From the NCBI GenBank assembly GCA_001779195.1, contig MFJL01000044.1:19199-54430 (forward strand): 35,232 nt of DNA, written 5' to 3'. Below, one piece after another: positions 1 through 8,763 of the stretch. This stretch comes from Candidatus Gottesmanbacteria bacterium RIFCSPHIGHO2_02_FULL_39_11 (GTDB taxonomy: Bacteria; Patescibacteriota; Microgenomatia; 2-02-FULL-39-11). The position numbers were made by a program, and so were the translations under genes. The notes under the pieces are model-generated. The model ran no database searches and was not told the DNA's origin. It saw only the letters and a list, made by a program, of their open reading frames with translations. The stretch's first letter is position 1; every line of letters starts with the position of its first letter.

Positions 1-2447
1 ATCTCCTCATTCCTCTGATTCAAAAAGGAAGATAAATCGAGGTGAGAGAGGTCAGATCTGTTAAAGCCTAATTCTTCCCCGACTTCAGCCAATAACTCGA
101 GGGCCAAACTGATATTTTTAGTAAAAGTAAATTTATATAATTCCCGCGCTTCAATAGATCTTTTGATAAACTTTAAAAGTTTTTCCCCGTCTGAATTTAT
201 TTTATGGAAACTACACGCTTTGGATATTTTGGTTATAACATGAGCATCTAATTTTCTACTGATTTGATCGATTCTCCCTGTGTCCGCCTTTTTATCTGAA
301 ATATGAATCATATCGGAATTTGAAACAAGATAAGATGCGTTTTTGCTGTACGGTAATTTAGTAATGTCAAAAGTTCCCGGCCTTAGATGGCCGTATTTCT
401 CAAGAAAACTCCCTATTTTGATTTGTTTCTTTCTAAGCTTAATAAAATCCATATCTAAATCTGTTGCAACGGTGGATATCGAAGACATAAAGAAATCAAA
501 TTCAACAGGGGAAATTATACCAAGATGTTTAAGGCTTCTAAGGAGAGCATTCCCGAAAAAAGCCATCCTGGCAGCTTGCGAAAACTGAAAAGTTCCTAAT
601 TTCCGGCAATCGTCAATTAACCGGTCAATAAAATACAATTTATCCCTCCAATTTTTCGCCAGTCTCAACTGCTTTCTGATCACGGTGTATTTTTGCCCAA
701 GCTCTTTTATATCCTTATCGTCCGTATCAAAAAAGTCGTCAGAGTGTATTAATACGTAATTGGTAAGTCTAAGTAAGGATTTTTTTAATAAATCAATCTC
801 TTTAGAACTGAATTTATCCATAAGCTCTCTTATTCTTTCTTCAAAATCAAACGTATAGCAATTGTACGCGATTTCAAATTCAATTTTGTCATGCAGCTGG
901 GGATTTTTTTTAAGCTTCTCATTATAAAACACTAAAAGTTTCTTTTTTAAATAACCAGGAATATCTTCAGGCAGAAGACTCAAAAATGAATAGCATGTAT
1001 TTATATACGGCTTGTTTCCGATGTTTACCATCAATCCTTCCGTTACTTTGGTGTATCCCAGAGGTACCAAAGCGCTGTTCCAGTTGGATTTCAGTATCAA
1101 ATAGTTGAGAAGCGAGTAATCTAAATAATTAGGTCTGTCTCCAATCAGCTCAGCCGGATTCCAAAAAGCCATATCGCTAAGAATAAGCTCTTTGGTCAAC
1201 ATGTTTTTTCCGTTTTTAATATCGGTATAACTTTTTCGGCATTCCGCGATGCTTTTCCTCACCAAGTCATCATCGATTGACAGGAATCTGGAGTTGGCCG
1301 CAAGGGGTCGGACCTGGAAGATAACAATCTGATTGTTCTTTTTAATTGCGAACTCAATATCGAGTGCAACACCGGAAAAAAATAGTTCTATTTCTTTGAT
1401 GACGGATATAAACTCCTGCCACTCCCGGTTTATTTCATGAAGAGGCAGATCACGCGCTATTTCCACTTTCTTATTCGCCATTCCCCCGGTTACTGCGTCT
1501 GTCTTCTTTCCCATTTCATCATAATTTATGAGGTAATAGGGCGTATTGGTCCCAAGATTTCGGGTAAATACAACCCCGCTTACCTTTACATCTCCGGTCT
1601 GCTCCTGCACCAAAATCTGATCCCTGTCCGAGAACCCTTCATTTTTTTTGTAGCTCTCAATTACCTCGGTAATACCGTCAGTAACTGCACTTCTGTTTTT
1701 TGAATGAATATCCAAAATACTTTTATAATGCCCTGCGTTGGAATATGCGACTGAATCCTCATTCAGACTTGAGCTTCTAATAACAATTTTTTTGTCTTTA
1801 AATAAATCGCTTATTTTATCCAGAATTCTTTCTTTATCTTTTTTCCAATCTGCCAGAATAAATACAAATTCCTTTTCAATTACCGCTTTCTTGAGCTGTG
1901 TTTTCAATTTTTTTAGCGTGTTTGCTTTTGTAGAAAAGTGCTTCTGCAATAAATCCATATTTCCTATTTTGATAGAGTTGAAGGAATAATCAGAAAGCTT
2001 TCTTTCTTCTATAAAAGAATTAAAAAACTTCTTGGCAATATTTTCCCGTGATAAATTCGGGAAGTATTTGTGGGGGACAATCTCTCCGCTGATTTGCTTA
2101 ATGACATCTGAACCGAGTATATCTCCCCACAGCAAATGACTTTGGACCAAAAGAATTTTTGCATTAGGATACTTCTTGTGAATAATTTTAAGATTTTCTG
2201 TAGGATCCATCGAATCCTGAATCATCACCTGATCTACATATAAGATTTTTTGTAGTACTGCTTTTCTTTCCTCACATGAACTGAGAAGCGGAGAGGTCCA
2301 TTTCTTTGCAACGTCATCGCTTATCACACCGCATATATGGAAATCGGCACTCTTTCTTGCTGTTTCCAGCATTTTCAAATGTCCATAATGCAGAAGATCT
2401 CCGATTAAAAAACTGTAAGCGATTTTTTTATTTCCCTTCTTGATCAT
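1..2447 (-). CDS. Cytidylyltransferase fused to PEP-synthase/glutamine-kinase-like phosphotransferase (partial, C-terminus off the window)
   Basis: The frame is open without a stop from the ATG at 2447 to base 1, giving 815 codons. Residues 1 to about 150 are a nucleotidyltransferase of the glycerol-3-phosphate/ethanolamine-phosphate cytidylyltransferase type: an HYGH motif at 20-23 and a later SREN segment resembling the second signature. Residues about 190-382 are a PPDK_N/PEP-synthase ATP-grasp domain: IRSSS with R224, then SGVVFTRN, then QVRPL with R380. From residue 428 (FWNPAELIG) the sequence resembles the central part of uncharacterised PEP-synthase relatives in surface-glycan loci. 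C. jejuni L-glutamine kinase Cj1418 is a characterised PEP-synthase relative. The phosphohistidine domain expected further on would lie outside the window. ATGA overlap with the CDP-alcohol transferase implies coupled translation. I infer one chain that phosphorylates a small acceptor and then loads it on CMP. Substrate unknown. Confidence 0.82.
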   Translation of the reverse strand, partial: MIKKGNKKIAYSFLIGDLLHYGHLKMLETARKSADFHICGVISDDVAKKWTSPLLSSCEERKAVLQKILYVDQVMIQDSMDPTENLKIIHKKYPNAKILLVQSHLLWGDILGSDVIKQISGEIVPHKYFPNLSRENIAKKFFNSFIEERKLSDYSFNSIKIGNMDLLQKHFSTKANTLKKLKTQLKKAVIEKEFVFILADWKKDKERILDKISDLFKDKKIVIRSSSLNEDSVAYSNAGHYKSILDIHSKNRSAVTDGITEVIESYKKNEGFSDRDQILVQEQTGDVKVSGVVFTRNLGTNTPYYLINYDEMGKKTDAVTGGMANKKVEIARDLPLHEINREWQEFISVIKEIELFFSGVALDIEFAIKKNNQIVIFQVRPLAANSRFLSIDDDLVRKSIAECRKSYTDIKNGKNMLTKELILSDMAFWNPAELIGDRPNYLDYSLLNYLILKSNWNSALVPLGYTKVTEGLMVNIGNKPYINTCYSFLSLLPEDIPGYLKKKLLVFYNEKLKKNPQLHDKIEFEIAYNCYTFDFEERIRELMDKFSSKEIDLLKKSLLRLTNYVLIHSDDFFDTDDKDIKELGQKYTVIRKQLRLAKNWRDKLYFIDRLIDDCRKLGTFQFSQAARMAFFGNALLRSLKHLGIISPVEFDFFMSSISTVATDLDMDFIKLRKKQIKIGSFLEKYGHLRPGTFDITKLPYSKNASYLVSNSDMIHISDKKADTGRIDQISRKLDAHVITKISKACSFHKINSDGEKLLKFIKRSIEARELYKFTFTKNISLALELLAEVGEELGFNRSDLSHLDLSSFLNQRNEE

Positions 2448-3193
2448 CTTTTATACTTTCTAAGAAACTTAAAGGTTGCGTACTTATTTTCTAGTTTTAA
2501 GTTGGAATAATAAAGAGAAAATATCAGATATAAAAATAGGAGCCGCAGCAAGATGAAAAAACCGAATATAATATAGGTGACGTGCAGTATATTAAAAAAT
2601 ATTCCTATAAGTAAATAATATTTGGCGGTAAAAAATACAGAATAAATAAGATTAGAGGGGATAAGCATATTTTTAAGAAAATTATCAGCGAACGATTTTC
2701 TGTATGTGAATAATTTATAAAGCTGCTCATTTCCTGCGGCAAAGTCTAGTCCAAATTCAGAGTTTAATTTCTGCCCCAGCATATTCGCCATCGACTGTCC
2801 CAATAATGGAAGCAAAGCCAAATACTTCCAGTTCTCACCGCTATACTGTATGAGGATATGAAGCGTAATGCTAAAAAGAATGATCATTTGAGTCAGGGGA
2901 TCAAAACCGTTTTCCATCCATTCACCTAACTTAGACTGCATATTTTTTTTCCTTGCTAATCCTCCGTCTAAAACATCAAAAAAAGTGTTGATTACGATAA
3001 TAAACAAGGCCAACATATTATTCCAAAATCCCCCAAGAAAAAATAAGTAAGCCAGAATCGGCGTAAAAATTATAAAATTCAAAAAAGTGATTTGATTTGG
3101 CGTGATAGTTGATTTTGACAGTACCGTAACGAATGGATCCGCTACTATCCTGAATACGGCTATCATAAAATCGTTTGTTCTTCGTTTTTTCAT
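2444..3193 (-). CDS. CDP-alcohol phosphatidyltransferase family membrane protein
   Basis: 249-residue, multi-helix protein. It carries the family signature starting DVLDGGLAR, then eight residues, then GEWMENGFD. The family rule is D-x2-D-G-x2-A-R-x8-G-x3-D-x3-D. Here the third aspartate, the residue usually assigned as catalytic base, is glutamate (GAA codon). The N-terminal TPNQIT is typical of the family. These enzymes move a phospho-alcohol from a CDP-alcohol to an acceptor in the membrane. The next gene encodes a cytidylyltransferase fusion, so this is probably the transferase using its CDP product. Its stop overlaps that gene's start. It begins 4 bases after the preceding methyltransferase. 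Acceptor (lipid or glycan) is not evident. Confidence 0.88.
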   Translation of the reverse strand: MKKRRTNDFMIAVFRIVADPFVTVLSKSTITPNQITFLNFIIFTPILAYLFFLGGFWNNMLALFIIVINTFFDVLDGGLARKKNMQSKLGEWMENGFDPLTQMIILFSITLHILIQYSGENWKYLALLPLLGQSMANMLGQKLNSEFGLDFAAGNEQLYKLFTYRKSFADNFLKNMLIPSNLIYSVFFTAKYYLLIGIFFNILHVTYIIFGFFILLRLLFLYLIFSLYYSNLKLENKYATFKFLRKYKR

Positions 3194-3197
3194 ATCG

Positions 3198-3932
3198 TTA
3201 TGATTTGTCCGCTTTTATCCAGATAAAAGCCGAGAAATTTTTTATTAGGGGAGTTTTGACCAATAATTTGTTCAGAGATATAATCGGAGGAATAATAGTA
3301 CCGACCCGGGATGGAATAACGGCATATCTTTCCAGGATAATATTTTTGAAGCCGCTAAGATGAAGTAAATTCTTCAGTTTTTTCGGAGTGCTGTTTAAAA
3401 ACTCCTTCTCCACTTCCCATCTGCCTGTATCTGTTCCGGTTATTTCCTTAAGTAAATACCAGGGATAGTATAAAAGACAAAAGGGGTTTGGCTCAATAAT
3501 TGCAATCTTACCTCCTCTTTTTAATGCAGAATGGATATTCTTCATAATCAAAAGCTTGGTATCAGGATTCAGATGATGAATTATATTGCAGCAAATTGCG
3601 ATATCAAATTTATTTCTGAATTCCGGTTTTTCCAAACTGGTTTTCTTCAGTGTCAAGTTTTTTATTAAATTTTCTTTTCTTGCTATATGTGCAATCTCCG
3701 TTATATTTTTTTCCGCTATCTCGGTACCCGTCACTTCGTACCCTTTTTTCAGTAGAGGGATGGTCAGCCTCCCTCCGCCGCATCCCACATCCAGTATTTT
3801 TGTTTTTCCGAGCAAATTAATAAAATTAAAAAAGTTTTCAAGCTCTATTATTGCTGGCACAGTCATTTTTGTACGGGCTATATCATATGCTTCCTTATTC
3901 CAATATTTTTCCTGCCTGGTATTATGATTCAT
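3198..3932 (-). CDS. Class I SAM-dependent methyltransferase
   Basis: 244 residues. Motif I is ILDVGCGGG at 46-54, followed by an acidic residue after the next strand (VTGTEIAEKN) and NIIHHL, the usual post-motif of Methyltransf_11/25-type enzymes. The C-terminal third is hydrophobic and basic, suggesting a membrane-near substrate. The gene lies between a GT4 and the CDP-alcohol transferase in the long minus-strand operon, 45 bases after the GT4 stop. Likely O- or N-methylation of a glycan or of the CDP-linked substituent. The sequence does not decide which. Confidence 0.85.
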   Translation of the reverse strand: MNHNTRQEKYWNKEAYDIARTKMTVPAIIELENFFNFINLLGKTKILDVGCGGGRLTIPLLKKGYEVTGTEIAEKNITEIAHIARKENLIKNLTLKKTSLEKPEFRNKFDIAICCNIIHHLNPDTKLLIMKNIHSALKRGGKIAIIEPNPFCLLYYPWYLLKEITGTDTGRWEVEKEFLNSTPKKLKNLLHLSGFKNIILERYAVIPSRVGTIIPPIISLNKLLVKTPLIKNFSAFIWIKADKS

Positions 3933-3977
3933 AAGAGAATTTTTTTAAAAATCCTTTCTTTAAAATTTATTAAAATT

Positions 3978-5117
3978 TCAGTAGCAATTTACAATAGCCG
4001 TTACATTTTTTTCGCTGAATTTTTTCAATGCATACAGTCTAGATGATTTTGTCATCTGATTGAGTAAAACTTTGTCATGATACAGCTTTTTAATTGCATT
4101 ACCAATTTCAACCGGTTCAGGATTAACCAAAAATCCAACAGATTTATCCATAAGGGAAGGAATCGCTCCCAAGTTTGAACCTATTACAGGAGTTCCGCAC
4201 GCAAAAGATTCTACAACAGTTCGTGCGGCATTTTCAGAATACCGGGACGGGATAACAAACACATCTGCCGCGGCATAATATTCCCGTAATTTTTCATACT
4301 CCATCCCTTCGATAAACAGTATATTCCTGCTATTTTTACTCTCGTTTCTTAAAACATCAACCATCGGCCCGTCCCTGGAAATAAAAACAAAAGTGATATC
4401 CATTTTTTGCAGCCTTTTTGATGCGTCTATCACTATATCGGCTCCTTTTATTTTTATAGCTCGTGCAACAAACAAAACGATAAAATTGGACGGAAGATTC
4501 AAATTCCTTTTTGCCAGCTTTTTATTTAACGGTTTAAACATATCCAGATCGACCCATTCTACAAAGGTAGTTATCTTATTTTCCGGAATGCCGATTCCCA
4601 CTAATTCTTTTTTAGACGCCTCACTTTCGGCGATTACGTGGTCTGCGCGGGAAAGTGTCCATGAAACCACTCTCGCAAAAAGGGAGCCGGGCTGAAAATC
4701 ATACAGAGACATAATACTTGCTACCGCACGCTTCCTGAATAAATATCTGAAGATAACGGCGATGAAAGAACTATTAAGCCCCTGTGCATCAATAACATCA
4801 ATTTTCTTATGATTCCACAGCATCCACCAGAAAGAACGGATGAATAAATAAGGAGTTATATAGGCAAACAGAAACAGAGGATATTTTTCAAGCTTGTGAA
4901 ACCAATTATCTCCTATCCACTGGAAACGCCGTATTTCCAGATTTTTTCCTTTTTCTAAGGATTCTCCTTTTTGATTGCCGGAAATGGGCTGGTAGGTCAA
5001 AACATAGACGAAATAGTTTCGCTTTCTGAGTGCCTCCGTCAGCTCATTGGCGTATGTTTCTGCGCCTCCTACATTCGGCCTGAAAACAAATGTTAGAATT
5101 AAAACTTTTTTAATCAC
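3978..5117 (-). CDS. Glycosyltransferase family 4
   Basis: 379 residues from a GTG at 5117. I chose this start over the ATG at 5216 because GTG overlaps the upstream TGA as GTGA, and because VIKKVLILTF is the natural first strand of a GT-B fold. The upstream extension would run about 100 bases into the preceding gene. N-terminal NVGGAETY is the acceptor-side glycine loop. The C-terminal E-x7-E motif is in the segment ENAARTVVESFACGTPVIGS, the donor-nucleotide site of retaining GT4 enzymes. WVDLDMFKP is also typical. It transfers a sugar from a nucleotide donor to a lipid-linked glycan at the cytoplasmic face. Donor unknown. Confidence 0.9.
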   Translation of the reverse strand: MIKKVLILTFVFRPNVGGAETYANELTEALRKRNYFVYVLTYQPISGNQKGESLEKGKNLEIRRFQWIGDNWFHKLEKYPLFLFAYITPYLFIRSFWWMLWNHKKIDVIDAQGLNSSFIAVIFRYLFRKRAVASIMSLYDFQPGSLFARVVSWTLSRADHVIAESEASKKELVGIGIPENKITTFVEWVDLDMFKPLNKKLAKRNLNLPSNFIVLFVARAIKIKGADIVIDASKRLQKMDITFVFISRDGPMVDVLRNESKNSRNILFIEGMEYEKLREYYAAADVFVIPSRYSENAARTVVESFACGTPVIGSNLGAIPSLMDKSVGFLVNPEPVEIGNAIKKLYHDKVLLNQMTKSSRLYALKKFSEKNVTAIVNCY

Positions 5118-7681
5118 AGTAAGCGAGAAGATTTCAACTTTATAAGATAAACCGATGCAATAATCAGTGTAAGAATCGAAACGGCAGTGCCGCCATAGAC
5201 TAGCCGTTGAGGCCAATATTCTATGACTAATTCAATTTCATAACTCCCGTCTGAGTTTTTTAGACACAGATTTGATGTTTTTGGATTCTTTTTCTGTGAA
5301 CATAGATCATTAGGATCAATTATCCAGCTATTGGCAAAACCATTTACTTTCAGATGATTCTTCTCATCTAATAATTTTCTAAACCATGTTTCCAATAAGA
5401 ATCCGTCGGGTAAATTATTATTTTGTATTGTATACTGAAAATTCTTGGATATAAAGTCAATCCTATTTTTGCTGCCCTCTAAAGCAGATACCCATCCTTT
5501 GTCCAGAAAACCTTCCAGCTCATTCTTATTTGCCTGATCTTCAAGATTTCTTTCTTCAGGTTTATAATTTTCCAGATTTATTTTTGGATTTTGGATTTTG
5601 TCCGCCGGTTGGCGGATTGGATTTACTATGTATGCTTTCCATCCGTTATCATAAGACTCAGAAAAAATAAGAGGGAAAACACTCTTTGCCTGATGAACTC
5701 TTATTCTTAATTTGGTTGGGTTAACTGACTTATATTCTAATATCGGCTGTTCGGCAAACTCTTCCGGAAGGATTTCCTTTTTTTCTTTTCCTGAATTATC
5801 TTTGGAAAAATAAATAGCGGATGAAACTCCATAATCCAGCTGCGAAGCCACCTGGAGCAAATGATCAGACGTCTCTTCAGAAAAGAAAATTTTCTTCGGT
5901 GTATATATATAGGGAACAGAAAGAGAGGGATCAATTTTATAAAATTTAAGATAGCTTAATTCCTTCACACGTTTTATTTTATGATCATCCGTCTGCGTTT
6001 CAATTTTTTTAAGGCTGGAGTAGAGGAAAGAATTGCTGTCCCTGCTGCTATCGGTTACTATATAGCTGATGTTGAAAAGTGGAAAAACTTTTAACAATAC
6101 ATTGAGATCATCATACGTATAATCCGTTAAGCCGAAGGGAAGAGTTACCATGGTGGGATAGTTGAAAATCCTTGAAAGCATAAAATCAGTACCGTATCCC
6201 CAAAAATGACTTGTTCCCTTACTTCCGTCAGGAGTGAATGGAAAAAGAATTATTCTGCCTGATTTTTTTTCTTTCTGAAGCCAATCTCCGGCAATAAAGT
6301 AATCTTCAGGAATTTTTATATGCTTCGATTTTAAAATTCCCCTTTCGCCTTGTATTATGTCTCCTGTCCAAAATGGTAACGCATTGATTATAAAAAAGAT
6401 AATAAAGACTAAGAAAAGAAAAAATATGCTTACTATCTTCCCGCCTTTATTTTCAACCTTGATATACATATGGGAAATAGTCCACCCGAAAAGAATGGAA
6501 TATCCAAATACAAGAACGGTTCCGAATTTTTCGTACTGTGAGCGAAACATGCTAAATCCGGGAATGGAGAAAAAAAGCCATCTATTGAATTGTCCAAACG
6601 GCTCATGAACGCCTTTTACAAGAAAAAGTGCCATTAATGAAAGAAAAGAAAAAAAAAGCAGGAGACCTTTTATTTTTCTCTCTATTTTCTTCATAAAAAA
6701 AGAAATAAAGAGTATTAAGGGAACCGTCAGAGATATAAGTTCTAAAGGAACAGAAAGGTATTTCTGGAAAACCCCCGGGTAGTAAGGGTCTCCTTGCCAT
6801 TGGTCTTTCAGTGCCCAAAACCCCATGAGTCTAAAAATATTAAAAAAACTTGTATCCAGACTATTTACTTCTGTTGTTTCACCAAAGCTTTTAATACCGG
6901 AGGTGACTTTAAAAGTGTCTTTATACTCTCGGCTTATATCATGTATATAAGGGAATACAAGCCAAGCGTTTAAAAAAACAACAAGCAAAATGAATTGAAA
7001 AGTAAATAATAGGGAGTGTTTGAATTTATTTCTGTCCCAGTATAATAAATTATGAAAAATAAAATAGAAAAAAAGGACAATAAATATCAACAATGGATAG
7101 GTAGGAGTAGTAGATGAAGGAGCTACAAGGAAAAAAGTGATAGCTCCGGCAAAAGCATATAATAATCCCTTACGAGATTCCAAACCTTTCATATAGAACA
7201 ACAGACTAAGAGGCAGGAAAATATATGCAAACATAGACTGAAGCTGGTTTGGCCATTTGAAAAAGAGAGTATACGTATTAAACATGTAAAAAAGTGATGC
7301 AACAAAAGCAGCAAGATCATGCGTTTTGCTGCTACGAAAAGCATACCTAACCAGAAAAAACATGGTCAGTCCGGAAATGGACAGGATAAGGTAAAAAAAT
7401 ATTTTTTCCAGCGTAAAAAGAGATAAACCTACCATACTTCCAAATGCAACTAATAATTCATAGGGGAAAACCTCTGCTATACCTTTGGACGGTATTCCCA
7501 GTCCGTTTCCTACAAATCGGTCCCAGACGTATAAATCGTTTACCAATTCATTCACGGGGCGGAAAGGAGGTTTAAAATCTCCAGCATAAATCAGATGGTC
7601 TTTTTTAAACCATAAAAAAGTTACACAAGCCAATAATAAAATAGCAGATATAAAGAAAACCGGGATTAATTTTTTTCTCAT
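5114..7681 (-). CDS. Large multi-spanning GT-C-type / AftD- or YfhO-like membrane protein
   Basis: 855 residues. A signal-anchor-like first helix is followed by a soluble stretch AGDFKPPFRPVNELVNDLYV and about a dozen hydrophobic helices up to roughly residue 430. A large outer domain follows, and one last helix sits near the C-terminus (TAVSILTLIIASVYLIKL). The first loop plus VFPYE resembles the GDTK-plus-YxFP region of AftD-like arabinofuranosyltransferases. ESYDNGWKAYI resembles the YfhO-family exodomain. These are polyprenyl-phosphate-sugar-dependent transferases acting outside the membrane. No orthology to AftD is claimed. Four-base overlaps with genes on both sides. A palindrome interrupts the outer domain near 5601. 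Confidence 0.72.
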   Translation of the reverse strand: MRKKLIPVFFISAILLLACVTFLWFKKDHLIYAGDFKPPFRPVNELVNDLYVWDRFVGNGLGIPSKGIAEVFPYELLVAFGSMVGLSLFTLEKIFFYLILSISGLTMFFLVRYAFRSSKTHDLAAFVASLFYMFNTYTLFFKWPNQLQSMFAYIFLPLSLLFYMKGLESRKGLLYAFAGAITFFLVAPSSTTPTYPLLIFIVLFFYFIFHNLLYWDRNKFKHSLLFTFQFILLVVFLNAWLVFPYIHDISREYKDTFKVTSGIKSFGETTEVNSLDTSFFNIFRLMGFWALKDQWQGDPYYPGVFQKYLSVPLELISLTVPLILFISFFMKKIERKIKGLLLFFSFLSLMALFLVKGVHEPFGQFNRWLFFSIPGFSMFRSQYEKFGTVLVFGYSILFGWTISHMYIKVENKGGKIVSIFFLFLVFIIFFIINALPFWTGDIIQGERGILKSKHIKIPEDYFIAGDWLQKEKKSGRIILFPFTPDGSKGTSHFWGYGTDFMLSRIFNYPTMVTLPFGLTDYTYDDLNVLLKVFPLFNISYIVTDSSRDSNSFLYSSLKKIETQTDDHKIKRVKELSYLKFYKIDPSLSVPYIYTPKKIFFSEETSDHLLQVASQLDYGVSSAIYFSKDNSGKEKKEILPEEFAEQPILEYKSVNPTKLRIRVHQAKSVFPLIFSESYDNGWKAYIVNPIRQPADKIQNPKINLENYKPEERNLEDQANKNELEGFLDKGWVSALEGSKNRIDFISKNFQYTIQNNNLPDGFLLETWFRKLLDEKNHLKVNGFANSWIIDPNDLCSQKKNPKTSNLCLKNSDGSYEIELVIEYWPQRLVYGGTAVSILTLIIASVYLIKLKSSRLL
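5601..5616. repeat. In-frame palindrome inside the GT-C-type gene
   Basis: TCCGCC-GGTT-GGCGGA is a perfect 6-bp stem with a 4-base loop in otherwise AT-rich coding DNA. It is flanked by GGATTT-type repeats (5585-5600 and 5617-5623). It encodes part of a polar, proline-containing insert (IRQPADKIQ) directly after the ESYDNGWKAYI segment. It keeps the reading frame. It looks like a palindromic element tolerated in a surface loop. Confidence 0.5.
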
Positions 7682-8763
7682 AAAAGTTTTATTTCTTCAA
7701 GTTTATCCAGAATCGTTTTTCCCGCTAAGCCGTTCCCAAACGGGTGTTTCCAGGTCTTTTTCTTTTTCAGCATCTTATCTACCGAATCAAGAATACCATT
7801 CGGAGAGACGCCTGCTAATATATTGCCTCCTGCTTCTATCGTTTCCGGCCTTTCCGTATTATTCCTTAACGTAACACAGGGAATCTGGAGAATACAGCTT
7901 TCTTCTTGTATGCCTCCGGAATCAGTCAGAATAAGCTTGGCATTAACCTCCAAAGTCAGAAAATCCAAATATCCGACGGGATTAATCATTCGAATTGCTG
8001 AATCAACGGTCAATTTGAATTCCTGTATTTTTTTTCGTGTTCTTGGATGGATGGGACAAACAGCAGGAAAATTATACTTTTTAGCGACTAATTTCAAACC
8101 ACTCAATATACCTATTAGCCTTTTTTTATCATTTGCATTTTCCTCCCGATGGACTGTGACTAAAAAATATTTCGTTTTTGCTAATCCGTAATTTTCCAAT
8201 ATTTTTGATCTCTTTTTCGCCAGAATAAGATTCTGATAAACAGCATCAACCACAGTATTTCCTGTAACATAAATTTTGTTTTGTGGTATACCCTCATCTA
8301 ACAAGATACTTCTTGCTTTATCAGTAGGCGCAAATAAAAAATCGGAAATATGATCTGTAATAATTCTATTTATTTCTTCCGGCATTCGCCTAGAATAAGA
8401 ACGCAGTCCTGCTTCGATATGAGCGACTTTAATGTGAAGTTTTGAAGCAGCAAGAGCTCCTGCCAGAACAGTGTTGGTGTCGCCTTCAACAACAGCAACA
8501 TCCGGCGCTTCTCTTAAAAGTACTTCCTCTATTCCGATCAGGAGCTTTGCAGTCTGAATAGCATGTGTAGCGGAGCCTACTTTTAAATTGTATCGCGGTT
8601 GAGGGAGCTTCAGCTCTTCAAAAAAAACTTTATCAAGATTTGCAGAATAATGCTGGTTGGTATGTAAAATAAAAAAGTCGGTTTTACGCTTCTCACACTC
8701 CCGAATAAGGGAACTCATTTTTATAATCTCGGGTCTGGTACCAAGAATAATGCAGATTTTCAT
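7678..8763 (-). CDS. wecB: UDP-N-acetylglucosamine 2-epimerase (non-hydrolysing)
   Basis: 361 residues, the normal length. GTRPEIIKM at 8-16 opens the first Rossmann half. VEGDTNTVLAGALAA, HIEAGLRS and the PEEINR segment are family signatures. SGGIQEE and RNNTERPE lie in the UDP-binding C-terminal half. It interconverts UDP-GlcNAc and UDP-ManNAc, supplying a ManNAc donor for the glycan. ATGA overlaps with both neighbours place it in the middle of the operon. Confidence is high for the family. UDP-GlcNAc as substrate follows from the family. Confidence 0.95.
   Translation of the reverse strand: MKICIILGTRPEIIKMSSLIRECEKRKTDFFILHTNQHYSANLDKVFFEELKLPQPRYNLKVGSATHAIQTAKLLIGIEEVLLREAPDVAVVEGDTNTVLAGALAASKLHIKVAHIEAGLRSYSRRMPEEINRIITDHISDFLFAPTDKARSILLDEGIPQNKIYVTGNTVVDAVYQNLILAKKRSKILENYGLAKTKYFLVTVHREENANDKKRLIGILSGLKLVAKKYNFPAVCPIHPRTRKKIQEFKLTVDSAIRMINPVGYLDFLTLEVNAKLILTDSGGIQEESCILQIPCVTLRNNTERPETIEAGGNILAGVSPNGILDSVDKMLKKKKTWKHPFGNGLAGKTILDKLEEIKLL

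Noticed and set aside
343-1989. Plus-strand frames at 343-588, 1437-1703 and 1738-1989
   Set aside because: They are opposite-strand shadows of the long minus-strand fusion gene, which is open from 2447 to base 1 with strong domain matches.
5114-5216. Upstream ATG start for the GT4 gene at 3978
   Set aside because: It overlaps about 100 bases of the preceding gene with a non-homologous leader. The GTG in a GTGA overlap fits the operon pattern.
5114-7681. Naming the 855-residue membrane protein AftD
   Set aside because: Only the first periplasmic loop and the general layout look alike. Length and outer domain differ, and no catalytic match is certain.
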